Shown here piece after piece: positions 30,412-37,738 of a DNA stretch of 39,893 nucleotides. Origin of the DNA: Bradyrhizobium lablabi (GTDB taxonomy: Bacteria > Pseudomonadota > Alphaproteobacteria > Rhizobiales > Xanthobacteraceae). Each line of letters begins with the position of its first letter. Position 1 is the stretch's first letter. Under the pieces are notes generated by a model. The model saw only the letters and a program-made list of their open reading frames with translations, was not told where the DNA came from and ran no database searches. The position numbers and the translations under genes were made by a program. The DNA lies in assembly GCF_018129385.1 (NCBI RefSeq), contig NZ_JAFCLN010000031.1:1-39893 (forward strand), given 5' to 3'.

Positions 30412-31190
30412 TAAACCACCGGCGAACGGCCGCCATCGACATTGATGGCGGTGCCGGTGATGTAGGAGCCCTGATCCGACGCCAGGAAGCAGGCGAGGTT
30501 GGCGAACTCCTCGGCGGTGCCCATCCGCCCCATCGGAACGGCCTTGGCGAGGTCGCGCGTGAAGGCGTCGAAATCGCTATCCGGCGCGGTCTTCGCGTGC
30601 CGCTTCACCCATTGATCGCTGACGATCAGGCCGACCAGCATCGCATTGACGAGGATGTTGTGCGCGGCGCCTTCGTTCGCCATCGCTTTGGTGAGCGCCA
30701 TGCCGGCCGCGCGCGAGACCGAGGTGGGCGTGGAGGAAGCCGCCGGCGCCTTGGCGCCGATGTTGAGCACGTTGATGATGCGCCCCCATTTGCGCTGCTT
30801 CATGCCCGGCCAGACCAGCCGCGAAAGGCGGATCGCCGCGAACAGTTTCAGGTCGAGGTCTTCCTGCCAGATCTCGTCGGTCACCGTCTCGAACGGCATC
30901 GCGCGCGAGGTACCGGCGTTGTTGACGAGGATGTCGACCCTGCCGTGATCTTTCACGATCCTGTCGTAGGTTGCGGAAATCTCTGGCGCTTTCGACACGT
31001 CGCAAACGTAATCGTGAACCTGAAGGCCGTCCTTCGCGAGCGCCTCACGTGCCGCCTTGAGGTCTGCTGCGCCGCGCGCGAGGATCGCGACCCTGGCGCC
31101 GGATTCAGCAAAGCGACGCGCCACCGCGATGCCGATGCCCTTGCTGCCGCCGGTGACGACGGCCACGCGATCCTTCATCGTGATCTGCAT
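30411..31190 (-). CDS. SDR-fold protein lacking the catalytic Ser-Tyr-Lys
   Basis: A 259-residue Rossmann protein with an intact cofactor loop TGGSKGIG (13-20), CDV and NNAG (90-93), and the SDR C-terminus YITGTAINVDGG. The active site is altered. Where classical SDRs have NISS it reads INVLN (Leu142, Asn143), and where they have Tyr-x3-Lys it reads Thr156-x3-Arg160 (TSVSRAAG). All three catalytic residues are therefore replaced while the fold looks healthy. It may be a non-catalytic binding or regulatory protein, or an enzyme with different chemistry. AAAGGACAACAAC supports the ATG at 31190. It is the third gene after metY and an alpha/beta hydrolase, with a 30-bp gap. Confidence 0.85.
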   Translation of the reverse strand: MQITMKDRVAVVTGGSKGIGIAVARRFAESGARVAILARGAADLKAAREALAKDGLQVHDYVCDVSKAPEISATYDRIVKDHGRVDILVNNAGTSRAMPFETVTDEIWQEDLDLKLFAAIRLSRLVWPGMKQRKWGRIINVLNIGAKAPAASSTPTSVSRAAGMALTKAMANEGAAHNILVNAMLVGLIVSDQWVKRHAKTAPDSDFDAFTRDLAKAVPMGRMGTAEEFANLACFLASDQGSYITGTAINVDGGRSPVV

Positions 31191-31220
31191 GTTGTTGTCC
31201 TTTGTTGAGATCAGATCGAA

Positions 31221-32003
31221 TTAGGTCTTCAAGGCCTCAAGCAATTCGTCCGGCCGCTCCGCCATCATCATGTGCCCGGCGCCGGGCAGGACGACGGTTC
31301 GCGCGTTCGGCACGGCGGCAGCCAGCGCCTTGCCGGCTTTGGCCGGCGTCATCATGTCGCGCTCGCCGAGGATGACGGTCGTGGGCACCGCAACGCTGGC
31401 CGCTGCCGCAAGCGCGTTCTGATAGTTGTTGCAGGCCGAGAGGTCGTTGAACAGCACGCCGGGCCGACACTTCTCCAGCACGCGTTGCGCGCCGCTGTGC
31501 ATCCAAAGTCCGGGCGCCAGGCTGCCGCCGAGCTCGGCCTTGAAGCCGAGGCCCCAGATCGAGACCATGTCGATGGCGGCGGGATCGTTGGCTTCGGCGG
31601 CCTTCAGCAGGTCCGGACCGACCGTCATGGTGGCGGCGGTGCCGATCAGGCTGAGGCCGGATACCTTGGCAGGATGCCGCACGACCGTCTCCAGCGCGAT
31701 CAGCGAGCCCATGGAATGACCTATGAGTTTTCCCTTCGGGGCCTTGGCGGCATCGAGCAGGGCCGCGGTCCAGTCGGCCATGTCTGATATCGTCGGCAGC
31801 GGCTTGCCGTCGGAGCGGCCATGGCCGGGCAGGTCCGGCGCCAGCACCGAAAAGCCGTGATGGGCAAACCAGCGGCTGTGCAGCGCCCAGGTGGAGTGAT
31901 CGAAACCCGCGCCGTGGAGCATCACGACAGCAGGCAAGGACGGATCGAACGGACGGCCGCCGGTGGCTACAAACGTATCGACGCCGTTGACAGAAAGCTG
32001 CAT
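31221..32003 (-). CDS. Alpha/beta-fold hydrolase
   Basis: A 260-residue serine hydrolase. HGAG (30-33) shapes the oxyanion hole, Ser97 is the nucleophile in IGHSMGS, an Asp lies in ILGERDMMTP and the His in GAGHMMMAERP near the C-terminus. No signal peptide is present. The ATG begins three bases after the metY stop (TGAgccATG), so the two are coupled. Some MetX and homoserine acyl-transfer enzymes share this fold, but the sequence and length look like an esterase/lactonase-type hydrolase; its role beside metY is unknown. Confidence 0.88.
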   Translation of the reverse strand: MQLSVNGVDTFVATGGRPFDPSLPAVVMLHGAGFDHSTWALHSRWFAHHGFSVLAPDLPGHGRSDGKPLPTISDMADWTAALLDAAKAPKGKLIGHSMGSLIALETVVRHPAKVSGLSLIGTAATMTVGPDLLKAAEANDPAAIDMVSIWGLGFKAELGGSLAPGLWMHSGAQRVLEKCRPGVLFNDLSACNNYQNALAAAASVAVPTTVILGERDMMTPAKAGKALAAAVPNARTVVLPGAGHMMMAERPDELLEALKT

Positions 32004-32006
32004 GGC

Positions 32007-33302
32007 TCAAACCCTCTGAGAGGCGCGCAGCGCCTGGCCGAGATCGTCGATGATGTCCTGCGCCGTTTCGATGCCGACCGACAGCCGCACCAGCTCCTCG
32101 CCGACGCCGGCGGCCTTGAGCTGCGCGGCGTCCATCTGCTGATGTGTGGTGCTGGCGGGATGGATCACCAGGGTCTTGGCGTCGCCGACATTGGCGAGAT
32201 GGCTGATCATCCGCAGTGACTCGATGAACTTCTTGCCGGCGGGACGCCCGCCCTTGATGCCGAAACTGACGATCGAGCCGGCGCCGCGCGGCAACAGTTT
32301 TTTGGCCAGTTGGTGATCCGGATGATCTTCCAGCGCCGGATGCAGCACCCATTCGACGCCCTTGTTGCCCTTCAGGAATTCTAGCACGGCCAGCGTGTTC
32401 GCCATGTGGCGGTCCATCCGTACGCCGAGCGTCTCCACGCCCTGTAGCAGATGGAAGGCGTTGGTCGGCGACAGGCAGGCGCCGAAATCGCGCAGGCCTT
32501 CGGTGCGGGCGCGCATGATGAAGGCCGCCTTTCCGAACTGCTCGTCGAAGACGATGCCGTGATAGCCGGCATAGGGCTCGGTCAGAACAGGGAATTTGCC
32601 CGAAGCATGCCAGTCGAAGCCGCCGCCATCGATCAGGACGCCGCCGATGGCGATGCCGTGGCCGCCGATCCACTTTGTCGCCGAGTGCATCACGAGGTCG
32701 GCGCCGAGGTCGATCGGCTTGCTCAGATAGGGCGTGGCAAAGGTGTTGTCGATCAGCAGCGGGATTTTTGCGTCATGCGCGATCTGCGCGACCGCAGGAA
32801 TGTCCAATACCTCGAGGCCCGGATTGCCGATAGTCTCGGCGATGACCAGCCGCGTGTTGGGGCGGATGGCGGCGCGGAATTCGTCCAGTGCGCGCGGCTT
32901 GACGAAGGTGGTCGTGATGCCGAAGCGCGGCAGCGTGTGCGCGAGAAGATTGATCGTGCCGCCATAGAGTGAGGCGGAGGCGACGATGTGATCGCCGGCA
33001 TTCATCAGCGTCGCGATGCCCAGATGCAACGCGGCCATGCCGCTGGCGGTGCAGACCGCGCCGACGCCGTTTTCCAGCGCCGAGAGCCGCTCCTCCAGCA
33101 CCGCCGTCGTCGGATTGGAGATGCGTGTATAAATGTGCCCCGCACGCTCCAGGTTGAACAGCGCCGCGGCGTGATCGGAATCCTGAAACACATAGGAGGT
33201 GGTCTGGTAAATCGGGACGGCGCGCGAGCCCGTCACGGGATCGGGATGCTGGCCCGCATGCAGGCTCAGGGTCTCGAAGGCAGGCGGTTTTGGTGCGGGC
33301 AT
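32007..33302 (-). CDS. metY: O-acetylhomoserine aminocarboxypropyltransferase (sulfhydrylase)
   Basis: PLP enzyme of the Cys/Met-metabolism family, 431 residues. It would convert O-acetylhomoserine plus sulfide (or methanethiol) to homocysteine (or methionine). PIYQTTSYVF, YTRISNPTTAVLEERLSALE, ETIGNPGLEV and the PLP Lys210 in VMHSATKWIGGHG are as expected. The final SVGIETAQDIIDDLGQAL is also typical. The length favours MetY over the shorter O-succinylhomoserine enzyme MetZ. ATG at 33302 is chosen by homology-like onset; its ribosome site is poor (GCGAGA). First gene of a three-gene minus-strand operon. Confidence 0.92.
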   Translation of the reverse strand: MPAPKPPAFETLSLHAGQHPDPVTGSRAVPIYQTTSYVFQDSDHAAALFNLERAGHIYTRISNPTTAVLEERLSALENGVGAVCTASGMAALHLGIATLMNAGDHIVASASLYGGTINLLAHTLPRFGITTTFVKPRALDEFRAAIRPNTRLVIAETIGNPGLEVLDIPAVAQIAHDAKIPLLIDNTFATPYLSKPIDLGADLVMHSATKWIGGHGIAIGGVLIDGGGFDWHASGKFPVLTEPYAGYHGIVFDEQFGKAAFIMRARTEGLRDFGACLSPTNAFHLLQGVETLGVRMDRHMANTLAVLEFLKGNKGVEWVLHPALEDHPDHQLAKKLLPRGAGSIVSFGIKGGRPAGKKFIESLRMISHLANVGDAKTLVIHPASTTHQQMDAAQLKAAGVGEELVRLSVGIETAQDIIDDLGQALRASQRV

Positions 33303-33325
33303 GTTGGTCTCGCAGGTGCGGCGGG

Positions 33326-33394
33326 GCAGGGCGTTTTGCCACAGATTGTGACGCAGCGTTAGCCTGCACGGTCGCGCAGATTTGCAAAATTTTG
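33326..33394 (-). promoter_or_regulatory. Possible structured leader and palindrome upstream of metY
   Basis: GCAGG (33326-33330) and CCTGC (33363-33367) enclose a segment with an inner CACA-GAT-TGTG hairpin, and the palindrome CAAAATTTTG lies at 33385-33394. The 166-bp gap is shared by divergent metY and the binding-protein gene. Methionine genes in alphaproteobacteria often carry SAM-II riboswitches, but I could not match that consensus here. Low confidence. Confidence 0.25.
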
Positions 33395-33468
33395 TCCTGT
33401 AAAAGCCTCCAATGAGTGGGTAGCCTGAAGGGCTTGTAAAAACGTGTTCCGACTGACAGTTCAAGAAA

Positions 33469-34695
33469 ATGCCAATCAAAAGCCTGCGTTCGGTATCGTT
33501 CCTCATCGTGGCGCTGCTGACGGCGGCTACAGCCGCGGCACAGCCGAATAGCGGCAAGGCGGATGCCGAGATCCGCATCGGCAATATCATGCCCTATACC
33601 GGGCTGCTGGCGGCGTTCGCGACCATCGGCAGAGCCGAAGCCGCCTATTTCGACATGGTCAACGAGCGCGGCGGGATCAACGGACGCAAGATCAAGTTCA
33701 TTTCCGTCGACAACAACTCCAGCCCGCGGGAAGCGCTCGAGCGGACGCGCGAACTGGTCGAGAAAGAAAAGGTGCTGTTCATGTTCGGCTCGTTCGGCAC
33801 GCCGGACAACCTTGCGACCCGTCCGTATCTCAACGAAAAGAAAGTCCCGCAATTGTTCATTGCCTCCGGCGACGAGGAATGGGCGCATCCCCGGCGCTTT
33901 CCGTGGACGATGGGATGGCAGCCGGCCTTCCGGACCGAGGGGCGGGTATTCGCCAATTACATCCAGGTCGCCTATCCCGATCGCAAGATCGCCGTGCTCT
34001 GGGAGAACGATCAGTTCGGGCGTGACCTGTTCAAGGGGTTGCGGGAGGGGCTTGGCGATACCGCGGGCAGGATCGTCTCCGATCTCGCCTTCGACGTCTC
34101 CGACAATTCCATCGACAGTCAGATCGAAATCCTGAAGGACAGCGGCGCGGAAATTCTCGTTTTCAACGGCTCGCCGGCCAAGGCCGCCCGCGCCATCCGT
34201 AAGGTGGCAGAGCTGGACTGGCATCCGGTGTTTCTGTTGAACAACGCTGCCGCCTCGATCGCCAGCGCGCTGCGGCCCGCCGGCCTACAGAATGCCGTCG
34301 GCGTGATTTCGTCCGCCTTCCTGAAGGATGCCGGCGACTCCATGTGGAAGGAGGATCCCGCCATCAGGGCGTTCTCGGCCTTCATGGACAAATACTATCC
34401 CGACGGCGACAAGGACGACGGCTATGCACTGTACGGCTATGCGGCGGCCGAGACGATCGTTCAGGTGCTGACCCAGTGCGGTGACGATCTGTCGCGCGAG
34501 AACATCATGAAGCAGGCGGCTTCGCTGAAAGACTATCGCCCATCGATCGTGCTTCCCGGCGTCGAAATCAATACAGGTCCGAAGGATTTTCGTCCGATCA
34601 AGCAGATGCGGCTGGTGCAATTCGACGGCGATGCGTGGCAGCCGATTGGCGACGTGATCGACAGCGCCTTCACCAGCCTGCCCGGCGACAACTGA
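33469..34695 (+). CDS. Branched-chain amino acid-type ABC substrate-binding protein
   Basis: Periplasmic LivK/LivJ-type binding protein, 408 residues. The signal peptide is MPIKSLRSVSFLIVALLTAA with cleavage after AAAQ (about 25). The mature domain shows IRIGNIMPYTGLLAAFATIG, NERGGINGRKIKFI, IAVLWENDQFGRDLFKGL and EILVFNGSPAKAARAIRKV, the two-lobed Peripla_BP_6 pattern. These proteins bind amino acids, amides, urea or aromatic acids. No permease or ATPase gene accompanies it here, so it must use components encoded elsewhere. It lies 37 bp upstream of the aminotransferase gene and probably shares its transcript, suggesting its ligand feeds the hydantoinase-like enzymes. Confidence 0.9.
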   Translation: MPIKSLRSVSFLIVALLTAATAAAQPNSGKADAEIRIGNIMPYTGLLAAFATIGRAEAAYFDMVNERGGINGRKIKFISVDNNSSPREALERTRELVEKEKVLFMFGSFGTPDNLATRPYLNEKKVPQLFIASGDEEWAHPRRFPWTMGWQPAFRTEGRVFANYIQVAYPDRKIAVLWENDQFGRDLFKGLREGLGDTAGRIVSDLAFDVSDNSIDSQIEILKDSGAEILVFNGSPAKAARAIRKVAELDWHPVFLLNNAAASIASALRPAGLQNAVGVISSAFLKDAGDSMWKEDPAIRAFSAFMDKYYPDGDKDDGYALYGYAAAETIVQVLTQCGDDLSRENIMKQAASLKDYRPSIVLPGVEINTGPKDFRPIKQMRLVQFDGDAWQPIGDVIDSAFTSLPGDN

Positions 34696-34732
34696 TTTCG
34701 CCCCATCTGTTTAATTCATCTATAAAGGCAGT

Positions 34733-36049
34733 ATGTACCCCGATCCAAATTCCCGTTCGCAGAAGATGTACGATCGCGCGCTGTCGAGCCTGCCCGGCGG
34801 CAATACGCGCACCACCGTCTTCATGAAGCCCTATCCGATCTATGCCGCGCGCGGCGAGGGTTGCCGCGTCTTTGATCTCGACGGCAACGCGTTCATCGAC
34901 TGCATCAACAATTTCACCTCGCTGATCCACGGGCATGCGCATCCCGCGCTGATCAAGGCTGCGACCGACCAGCTCGCGCTGGGCTCGGCCTTCGGTCTGC
35001 CGACGCAGTCGGAGGTGGAACTGGCGGAGCTTTTGGCGGCGCGGCTGCCGTCGGTCGATCAGCTCCGTTTCACCAATTCCGGCACCGAAGCGGTGATGAT
35101 GGCGCTGAAGGCCGCGCGCGCCTTTACCGGCCGGCCGAAAATCGCCAAATGCGAGGGCGCCTATCACGGCTCCTACGACTATGCCGAGGTCAGCCTCGAT
35201 CCCACGCCGGAGCAATGGGGCCGCAATGCGCCAGTGTCCGTTGCCTATGCCAGGGGCACGCCGGACAACGTGCTGGCGGATGTCGTCGCCATACCCTTCA
35301 ACGATGCGGAAGCCGCGGTCAGCCTGATCCGCGAACATGGTCGCGAGCTTGCCTGCGTGCTGGTCGATCCCATGCCGAACCGCGCGGGCCTTGCGCCCGC
35401 TGACAAGGCGTTTGTGCAGGCGCTGCGCGATGTCACGCGCGAGGTCGGCGCGTTGCTGGTATTCGACGAGGTCATCACGTTCCGCCTGGGCTATGCCGGC
35501 GCGCAGGGGATTTGGGATATCGAGCCGGACCTGACCACGCTCGGAAAGATCATGGGCGGCGGCTTTCCGGTCGGCGCCGTCGGCGGCCGCAAGGACGTGA
35601 TGGCGGTGTTCGATCCGCGGCCGGGCAAGCCGATGCTGCCGCATGGCGGCACGTTCTCCGCCAATCCCGTGACGATGCGCGCAGGTATCGCCGCGATGGA
35701 GCTGCTAGATCACGCCGCCTTCGATCGCCTCGATGCGATGGGCGAGGCCGTTCGCTCCGGCATCAACGACGCCTTCCGCCGCCATGGCGTTCCCGGCGGC
35801 ACGGTCGGGCTCGGCTCGCTGCTAAAGGTCCATTTTGCGGATCGGCCGGTGCGCGACTATCGCTCGGCTTACCTCACCGACGAAGAGGCGAGGCGACAGG
35901 CAATCTTCAACCGCAGCCTGCTCAATCGTGGCGTGCTGGCGGCGGGCTATGGCTTGATGGCGCTATCGACGCCGATGAGCGATACCGATATTGATGCGAT
36001 CATCGAGGCGGCATCGGGCGCATTGGCCGAAGTCGCTGCGACGCTCTGA
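34733..36049 (+). CDS. Class III PLP aminotransferase (glutamate-1-semialdehyde mutase-like)
   Basis: A 438-residue PLP enzyme related to HemL and beta-amino acid aminotransferases. SLPGGNTRTT (19-28) and the Asn-Ser-Gly-Thr-Glu-Ala motif (115-120) are HemL-like, Asp245 lies in LLVFDEVITF, and the Schiff-base Lys272 is in TTLGKIMGGGFPVGAVGG. It would transfer an amino group or shift it within a semialdehyde. True HemL usually sits apart from catabolic genes, and the operon context here argues for a catabolic aminotransferase. AAAGGCAGT precedes the ATG. The hydantoinase B gene starts 19 bp after its stop. Confidence 0.9.
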   Translation: MYPDPNSRSQKMYDRALSSLPGGNTRTTVFMKPYPIYAARGEGCRVFDLDGNAFIDCINNFTSLIHGHAHPALIKAATDQLALGSAFGLPTQSEVELAELLAARLPSVDQLRFTNSGTEAVMMALKAARAFTGRPKIAKCEGAYHGSYDYAEVSLDPTPEQWGRNAPVSVAYARGTPDNVLADVVAIPFNDAEAAVSLIREHGRELACVLVDPMPNRAGLAPADKAFVQALRDVTREVGALLVFDEVITFRLGYAGAQGIWDIEPDLTTLGKIMGGGFPVGAVGGRKDVMAVFDPRPGKPMLPHGGTFSANPVTMRAGIAAMELLDHAAFDRLDAMGEAVRSGINDAFRRHGVPGGTVGLGSLLKVHFADRPVRDYRSAYLTDEEARRQAIFNRSLLNRGVLAAGYGLMALSTPMSDTDIDAIIEAASGALAEVAATL

Positions 36050-36068
36050 AAGGACTCTCAAGGCAGGC

Positions 36069-37736
36069 ATGGCTCCCAAGATCGATCCCATCACGCGGTC
36101 CGTGGTCCAGCACCGGCTGGGCTCGATCGTGAAGGAAATGGGCGAAGCCATGCTTCGCACCTCCTATTCGCAAATCCTCAATTCCAGCCGCGATTTTTCG
36201 CTGGCGATCTGCGACACGCGCGCGCGGCTGATCGCGCAGGCCGAGCACATCCCGGTGCATGTCGGCGCGCTGCCTTGGGCGACGCGCGCGGTGGAGGGGC
36301 GGTTCAAGGACATTTCGCCCGGCGACGTCATCCTGCTCAACGATCCCTATCACGGCGGCAGCCATCTGCCCGATCTCACCGCCTTCGTGCCGATCTTCGA
36401 CGGCGACAAGCGGTTGCTGTGGACCATCGTGCGTGCGCATCAGAGCGACATCGGCGGCGCTACCCACGGCGCCTACAATCCCGCCGCCACGGAGATTTAT
36501 CAGGAAGGCATTCGCGTCCCGCCGATCAAGCTCTATGAAGCCGGCAAGCCGCGCGAGGATCTGCTCGACCTGCTGGCGCTCAATATCCGCAACCCCCGCG
36601 AATTCCGCGGCGACCTCGCAGCGATGCTGGGCGCGGCGCATCTCGGCCAGCGGCGGCTGTCAAAACTGTTTGCCGAATTCGGCGCACCGACGGTGGAAGC
36701 CGCGATCGAGGCGATTCTCGATGCCGCCGAACAGCAGGCGCGTGCCGTGGTCTCGACCTGGAAAGACGGCGTGTTCCATGGCGAAGCCTTTCTCGACGAT
36801 GACGGCCACGGCCGCACCGACATCCGCATCGCGGCAAAGGTCACCAAGAAGGGCAGCGATGTCGAGGTCGATCTTTCCGATTCCGATCCGCAGTCGACCA
36901 GCTTTGTAAACTCCTCGCACGCCAACATGCAGGCGGCGGTGGCGATGGCGTTCGCCTATCTGATCGATCCCGAAATCCCCAAGAACGACGGCGCGCTGCG
37001 GCCGCTGAAGGTGATCGCAAAGCAGGGCACCATCGTCTGGGCCGATCCGGGCCGGCCGGTGACGCTGTGCACCAGCCATCCCTCCAATGAGATCGTCGAA
37101 GCGATCGTGAAAGCGATGTCGGCATCCTGTCCGGAGAGCGCCATGGCCGGCTGGGGCCGCCGTTTCCGGATCGCGATCCAGGGCGAGAACCCGCGCAACG
37201 GGCGCAACTTCATCTGGCATATGTTCCAGGCGCGTCCTGGCGGCGGCGCATCGTCCGGCGGCGACGGCTATTCCTCGATCGGCGAGTGGCACTCGGTCGG
37301 CGGACTCAAATTCGGCAGCATCGAAGTCGCCGAGGTGCGCTTTCCGCTTTATTTCCGCGCGCATGAATTTCGTCCCGGCTCCGGCGGCGACGGACAATTT
37401 CGCGGCGGGCTGGGCGTCTCGCTCGACATGGTGCTGGAGACAGAAAAGCCCGCGCTCGGCAATACGGCGGGCGAGGGAACCAAGCACGGGCCTTGCGGCA
37501 TGCTGGGCGGCGAGGACGGCGCGCCGCATCGCTATCGCCTGCTGTCAGAGGGGCGCGAGCCGTGCGTTCTGCGCACCAAGGAAGTCGGCATCGAGTTGCA
37601 TCCCGGCGATTGCATCGAGGTGCGCTCGTCCGGTGGCGGCGGCTGGGGACCGCCGGAAAAACGCTCGGCGGAAGCGCGCCGGCGCGATGCAGAACAGGGC
37701 CTGACGGCCGATCTGTCGGCGGAGCCAGGGGCCTGA
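36069..37736 (+). CDS. Hydantoinase B / oxoprolinase B-type subunit
   Basis: Subunit of an ATP-dependent cyclic-amide hydrolase (HyuB, 5-oxoprolinase, N-methylhydantoinase and acetone carboxylase relatives), 555 residues. Recognisable stretches are VVQHRLGSIVKEMGEAMLRTSYS (14-36), DVILLNDPYHGGSHLPDLTAF (about 94-114), RAHQSDIGG and the Gly-rich FRPGSGGDGQFRGGLG near the C-terminus, all expected in the family. ATG at 36069 is used with AAGGCAGGC before it. Two bases separate it from the HyuA gene, so the two should form one enzyme. The substrate may be a hydantoin, oxoproline or similar lactam. Confidence 0.92.
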   Translation: MAPKIDPITRSVVQHRLGSIVKEMGEAMLRTSYSQILNSSRDFSLAICDTRARLIAQAEHIPVHVGALPWATRAVEGRFKDISPGDVILLNDPYHGGSHLPDLTAFVPIFDGDKRLLWTIVRAHQSDIGGATHGAYNPAATEIYQEGIRVPPIKLYEAGKPREDLLDLLALNIRNPREFRGDLAAMLGAAHLGQRRLSKLFAEFGAPTVEAAIEAILDAAEQQARAVVSTWKDGVFHGEAFLDDDGHGRTDIRIAAKVTKKGSDVEVDLSDSDPQSTSFVNSSHANMQAAVAMAFAYLIDPEIPKNDGALRPLKVIAKQGTIVWADPGRPVTLCTSHPSNEIVEAIVKAMSASCPESAMAGWGRRFRIAIQGENPRNGRNFIWHMFQARPGGGASSGGDGYSSIGEWHSVGGLKFGSIEVAEVRFPLYFRAHEFRPGSGGDGQFRGGLGVSLDMVLETEKPALGNTAGEGTKHGPCGMLGGEDGAPHRYRLLSEGREPCVLRTKEVGIELHPGDCIEVRSSGGGGWGPPEKRSAEARRRDAEQGLTADLSAEPGA

Positions 37737-37738
37737 GC

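Noticed and set aside
33303..33468. SAM-II riboswitch upstream of metY
   Set aside because: The gap has short inverted repeats, but I could not align it with the SAM-II core consensus or its pseudoknot. Only a weak structured-leader call is kept.
34733..36049. Genuine hemL (glutamate-1-semialdehyde aminomutase)
   Set aside because: Alphaproteobacteria make 5-aminolevulinate by the ALA synthase route, and the gene sits in a hydantoinase operon, so a catabolic aminotransferase is more likely.
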